Origin: Blastocystis sp. Blastoise
Taxonomy: Eukaryota; Sar; Bigyra; Opalinata; Blastocystidae
Direction of reading: 5' to 3'
DNA: 64,000 nt
NCBI GenBank assembly: GCA_039096225.1
Contig: JBBPEB010000023.1
Coordinates: 300,001-364,000 of the forward strand
Shown: one piece after another, positions 59,701-64,000 of the stretch
Layout of the letters: the number at the start of each line of letters is the position of its first letter
Position numbering within the stretch: position 1 is the first letter of the stretch
Made by a program: the position numbers and the translations under genes
Notes under the pieces: generated by a model
The model's database searches: none
The model's input: only the letters and a program-made list of their open reading frames with translations
Told to the model about the DNA's origin: nothing

Positions 59701-62700
59701 TCATGTGGAGAGCTAGATCTCAAAAACAATGCTTTTATATGAATGCTCATACTGAATCTTATAATAATTATAAACTTATTATTACCAAGAGTACTGGTTA
59801 TAATGAAAATGCTGATTGTAATGCTGCTGAATTCCAATTATTAGCTGCTGATTTCACTTCTATTGTTGTTCAACCTTTAACTTATACTCCTGCTACTGTT
59901 CAAGCTTATAAAGATGCTGATATCTCTACTATGACTCCTTCTGATAATTATCATGGATTTGCTATTGTTAGTGGTGTTTTCCCTTCTGGTATTTATCTTG
60001 ATACTAACTCTGGTTTCATTTATGGTAAGCCACTTCAATATGCTCCTACTACTTCTGTTGTCATTTCTGCTAAAACTCCTTTAGGTGTTGTTACTCAAAC
60101 TACTGTTTCTATTACTGTTTCTGGTTGTACTGCTCCTAATACCATTCTTAAACTTGAAATGTATAATAAAGGTGGTAATAGTGGTTCTCAAATGGCTTTT
60201 ATTCTTCAAGATGGTGTTACTTCTCAACAAATTGATATGAGAAGCTCTTTCCCTGATTGGTCTACTACTTATTATTCTTATTGTAGACCTGCTGGTTCTT
60301 ATAAGATTATTGTTACTGATACTGCTAATAATGGTTGGGGTGGTGCTTATCTTCGTGCTTTATATAAGGATAATACTGAAATCGTCAAGATTACTCTTGC
60401 TGGTAATGAATCTCCTAAGACTACTACTTTTGAAATTCAAGCTCTTTCTGGTCCTGATACTATTTCTTGGACTTATTTAAATAGTGCTGTTGTTGCTGCT
60501 CCTACTGGTAATACTTGGACTCAACTTTCTTATTCTCCTGCTGGATGGGTAACTGGTACTATTGATACTATGACTGCTCCTGTAGGTACTACTCAATATT
60601 ATAGAACTTTATTTACTGTTACTAATCCTACTCTTTATGCTGGTTTTACTTATTCTGTTGATTTAATGGCTGGTGCTGTTATCTATGTCAATGGTGTTGA
60701 AGTTGATAGAATTAATATGCCTACTGGCACTATTACGTCTACTACTTTAGCTACTGCTGATTATGCTACTGTTCAAACTATTAGTGGAACTATTCATGCT
60801 CAACATTCTGGTGTTACTTTTATTGCTGGTCAAAATGTATTAGCTATTGAAACTCATAAGGGTACTATTACTCCACAATTCACTTATTTCTCTGCTTCTG
60901 GTTCTATGGTTGAAGAAGGTAAGAATTTAGTTATTAACGGTAATTATGCTACTAATGGTCCTAATTCTGCTGCTTCTGAAAATATTGATAAGGTATTTGA
61001 TGGTTCTGTTGATACTAAATGGTTAGCTCAAGCTGGCTGTACTGGTATTTGGGCTACTTGGACTTACACTAATTCCAGAAAAGAATTTGTTACTTCTTAT
61101 ACTGTAACTAATGCTAATGATTGTAATCAAAGACATCCTTCTGGTTGGATATTAGAAGGTTCTAATGATAATGGTTCTACTTGGGATCTTCTTCATACTG
61201 CTGTAGGTGTTACATTTACTGCTTTTAAACAAGGAAAGACTTTTGATTTCTTACCTACTAAGGCTTATAATATCTATAGATTTACTAGTACTGAATGTAA
61301 TAATGCTCGTATCGAAGGTGATCCTTCTGGTTGTTCTAATGCTAATCTTCAATTATCTGAAATTTCATTCTCTATAAAGAGAATTGCTTCTGTTTGTGCT
61401 GCTACTGCTGATGGATTCCCTGCTGCTGTTGAAGGTGCTTATTCTTATAAGGCTTGTGGTCAATATCTTAGTGGTAATAAGAAGAAGTTATGTACTGGAG
61501 GTGTTTTTGGTGCTGAAGATGCTACTGCTTGTACTCCCACAGCTCCTACTACTTTCACTTATCCTGAATCCTTATATACATTCTCTGTTAGTACTCCTAT
61601 TACTCCTATGATTCCTACTATTGATGCTGTTCAACTTGCTTATACTGTTACTCCTACTCTTCCTTTTGGTTTAGCTCTTGATGCTACTACTGGTACTATT
61701 TCTGGTACTCCTACTATGGGTGCTAATTTAGGTCAATATACTATTACTGCTACTAATAGTGCTGGTACTAAATCTGTTCTTATTCAAATTGTTGTTAATG
61801 GTTCTACTCAACAATATTGTAATGTTGAAGGTTCTTGGCCTATTACTACTCCTGGTTCTATTGCTACTTTACCTTGTCCTGCTGGTCAAACTGGTTCTCA
61901 AACTAGACCTTGTCTTGCTACTTCTCCTCCTACTTGGGGTTCTGTTACTAGTACTTGTACAGCTGCTGGTGGTACTGTTACTGTAACTTATCCTCAAACT
62001 ACTTATACTTTATCTGTTGGTAGTATTGCTTCTATTATTCCTAGTACTACTGGTACTATTAATAGTTGGTCTATTTCTCCTCTTACTCTTCCTTCTGGTT
62101 TAGTATTCCAAAATGGTGTTATTAGTGGTGTTCCTACTGTAGCTTCTAATGCTCAAGTTTATACTATTACTGCTGTTGGTACAAATACTGTTACCGTTAC
62201 TCTTACTATTAGTGTTAGTACTTTAACTTGTCCTGCTGATGGTGAATGGCCTAGTACTGCTCGTGGTGCTACTGCTACTTTAGCTTGTCCTTCTCAATAT
62301 CAAACTGGTTCTAGAACTAGACAATGTCTTAATACTGATCCTGCTACTTGGGCTGCTGAAGTTAATTCTTGTGTTTATGCTCAACCTGTTATTGCTTATA
62401 ATCCTGCTACTATTAGTACTAATATCAATGTAGCTATTACTCCTGTTACTCCTACTATTACTGGTTATGCTACTTCTTGGACTATTACTCCTACTCTTCC
62501 TTCTGGATTAGTATTCAATGCTGCTAATGGTCAAATTTCTGGTACTCCTGTTGTTGCTGCAGCTACTTCTTCTTATCTTGTTACTGCTACTAATCCTAAT
62601 ACTAGTGGTACTACTTCTATTTCTATTACTGTTATTAATCCTCAATGTGCTGCTGATGGTACTTGGCCTGTAACTGCTGCTGGTCAAACTGCTACTCTTG

Positions 62701-63785
62701 CTTGTACTGATACTCAAAAAGAAGGTCAAATGACTAGAATTTGTGGTTCTAATGCTATTTGGGGAGCTGTTAATGATGCTTGTACTTACAAAGCTCCTGT
62801 TGTTACTATTCCTCAACAACAATATACTGTATATAAAGGTGATAATGTAAATATTGTTCCTACTGCTACTAACTATGTTCAATCTTGGACTGTTACTCCT
62901 TCTCTTCCTACTGGTCTTACTCTTAATGCTCAAGCTGGTGTTATCTCTGGTACTCCTACTGCTGCTCAAGGTCAATTAATGTATACTTTAACTGCTCTTA
63001 ATCCTAACAAACAAGGTATTGCTACATTCTATCTTACTATTAACAATAAGGTTTGTAGTGCTGATAGTACTTGGCCTCAAACTGAAGCTGGTACTACTGC
63101 TTATATTCTTTGTTCTGGTTCTACTACTGCTATTCGTTCTCGTGTTTGTACTGTTTCTGGTACTAGTGGTATTTGGGGAACTGAAGATGTTTCTACTTGT
63201 GTTACTGTATCTTCTAATGATAATCCTTCTGCTGATCGTTCTTTTGTTAAATTCCCTATAAGACTTGTTGGTATGTCTGCTGCTCAAATTCAAGGTAGAC
63301 AAATAGCTGCTATTCAAAGAGTATTCTTCAATGCTGTTCAATCTTATGGTGTTGTTGCTACTGGTATTGCTGTTGAAAGTATTTCTGATGGTAATTTCTA
63401 TGCTGCTGGTGCTCAAGTTGTTGTTCGAGTTGATACTGCTGCTACTAATGTAGAAGCTGTACGTTCTACTGTTAATAATCTTTCTAACTCTTTAGCTAAT
63501 AATTTACGTGTTCAAGATAGTACTGCTTTTGCTTCTCTTCAAAGTGCTTCTGTTGATACTGCTAGCGTTAAGGTAACAAATCACAATCCTATGACTACTG
63601 GTATGATTATTCTTATTGTTGTTGTTGTAATCTTTGTTGTCATTGCTGTGGCTATTGTTGTCTTCTGTATTATGAATCGTGCTAAAGGCGCTAAGGGTAA
63701 GAAAGCTCATAAGAAATTAGGTGCTGTCCCTAAGGCTGCTACTAAGGTTCCTGCTAAGAAAGAAGCTAAGGCTACTAAAGTCTAA
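56755..63785 (+). CDS. large modular type I surface protein (3 exons, 2253 aa)
   Basis: Exons 56755-57050, 57152-57261 and 57430-63785 give 2254 codons. A signal peptide (MNHLFLLFIALISCMNSIYN) starts it. A four-part block then occurs three times: (a) a beta domain with a DG/DT...GW motif (GWSSGSE, DTDSSGWHS, DTANNGWGGA); (b) a jelly-roll-like domain with W(T)P and a YINGIE / YLNGQE / YVNGVE strand; (c) an F5/8-type C (discoidin) domain with NNRDTKWF or GSVDTKW and a (S/L)xGSNDNG motif; (d) an Ig-like He_PIG domain with LPAGLTFNPTTGEIYGTPT. A stalk follows with four more Ig-like units alternating with Cys-rich units of the form C.ADG.WP.T..G...C.....R.C...W...C. An SEA-like membrane-proximal domain, one membrane span (MIILIVVVVIFVVIAVAIVV) and a Lys/Ala-rich tail end the protein. 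Codon use is strongly biased to GCT, ACT, GGT and TCT, suggesting high expression. Likely adhesion or carbohydrate binding. Confidence 0.88.
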
Positions 63786-64000
63786 ATAATAATATATTAG
63801 TTTTTTTTTAAATATCCATATCTTTTTCTTTTATTTGAAAATCGTTTTCTTATGTATATTAAATGAAAATATTAGTTTTGATATAATTGTTTTCATAATT
63901 AGTTTCTATTTTGTTTGGTTTGTTTTTTTTTTTTTATTTTTACAAATTTTTTAACATTCTATTCTGACATAATAAGTATAAATGGAAGAAAAAAAACTAA
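63786..64000. other. 3' flank of the surface-protein gene
   Basis: T-rich spacer after the TAA. An ATG at about 63982 begins a possible next frame (GAAGAAAAAAAACTAA) that is too short to judge because the window ends. Confidence 0.4.

Noticed and set aside
57726-62975. Ser/Arg/Asn-rich minus-strand frames and Leu-rich + frames over the surface-protein gene
   Set aside because: They are shadows of strongly biased codons (GCT, ACT, GGT) in the real frame.

Overview
This is a 64 kb piece of a very AT-rich eukaryotic nuclear genome. I support 16 protein genes: 15 carry spliceosomal introns (46 of the introns belong to just three genes) and one, an MFS transporter, is intronless. Almost every intron runs from GTATAT... 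to ...TATATAG and is filled with TA, ATT/TTA or ATTTT microsatellites. Coding exons carry long AAT tracts read as poly-asparagine. All 16 stop codons are TAA, and no TAG or TGA is read through in any gene model. The gene content (BTB-TLDc protein, PX-BAR protein, USP, MORN, TBC, YIP1, BCAS2, PPR-SMR, Rab-like GTPase) is that of a free-living or commensal protist. Asn runs resemble those of dictyostelids and other AT-rich protists, but the presence of minor-spliceosome introns argues against Dictyostelium itself. I do not assign a lineage.

Layout. 0.5-5.6 kb (+): an unrecognised charged protein with a GC-AG intron, then a BTB-like/TLDc protein. 7.6-22.1 kb (-): a degenerate Rab-like GTPase, a PX-BAR sorting-nexin-like protein with charged tails, an MFS transporter, and a 22-exon USP4/USP15-type deubiquitinase carrying a MYND finger. 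23.5-24.3 kb (-): a MORN-repeat protein. 24.9-27.6 kb (+): a polytopic membrane protein that best resembles the nucleoporin NDC1. 28.3-45.4 kb (+): a giant coiled-coil protein of about 5556 residues, 15 kb of it in one exon. 46.0-48.4 kb (-): YIP1/YIPF5 and a stand-alone YVH1-type zinc-binding protein. 48.7-53.2 kb (+): a TBC Rab-GAP and a PPR-SMR protein. 53.5-54.5 kb (-): BCAS2/SPF27. 54.7-55.8 kb (+): a membrane methyltransferase-like protein. 56.8-63.8 kb (+): a 2253-residue type I surface protein built from three repeats of a four-domain block plus a Cys-rich/Ig-like stalk.

The most unexpected result concerns splicing. Two introns start with ATATCCTT, carry a TTCCTTAAT- or TTCTTAAT-type branch site and end in AC about ten bases later. 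This is the classic U12-type AT-AC pattern. In both cases only this splice restores a recognisable domain: the CSCG...WVTP...KSRVD end of the YVH1 zinc domain, and the middle of the SMR domain of the PPR protein. Ordinary GT-AG gene finding would truncate both proteins. The window also has one GC-AG intron and one apparent AT-AG intron.

Functionally several genes serve endomembrane traffic (YIP1, TBC, PX-BAR, Rab-like GTPase, possibly the giant coiled coil) and RNA or ribosome metabolism (BCAS2, YVH1 domain, PPR-SMR). I see no operon-like logic: genes lie on both strands with AT-rich spacers. No tRNA, rRNA, CRISPR or intact transposon was recognised.
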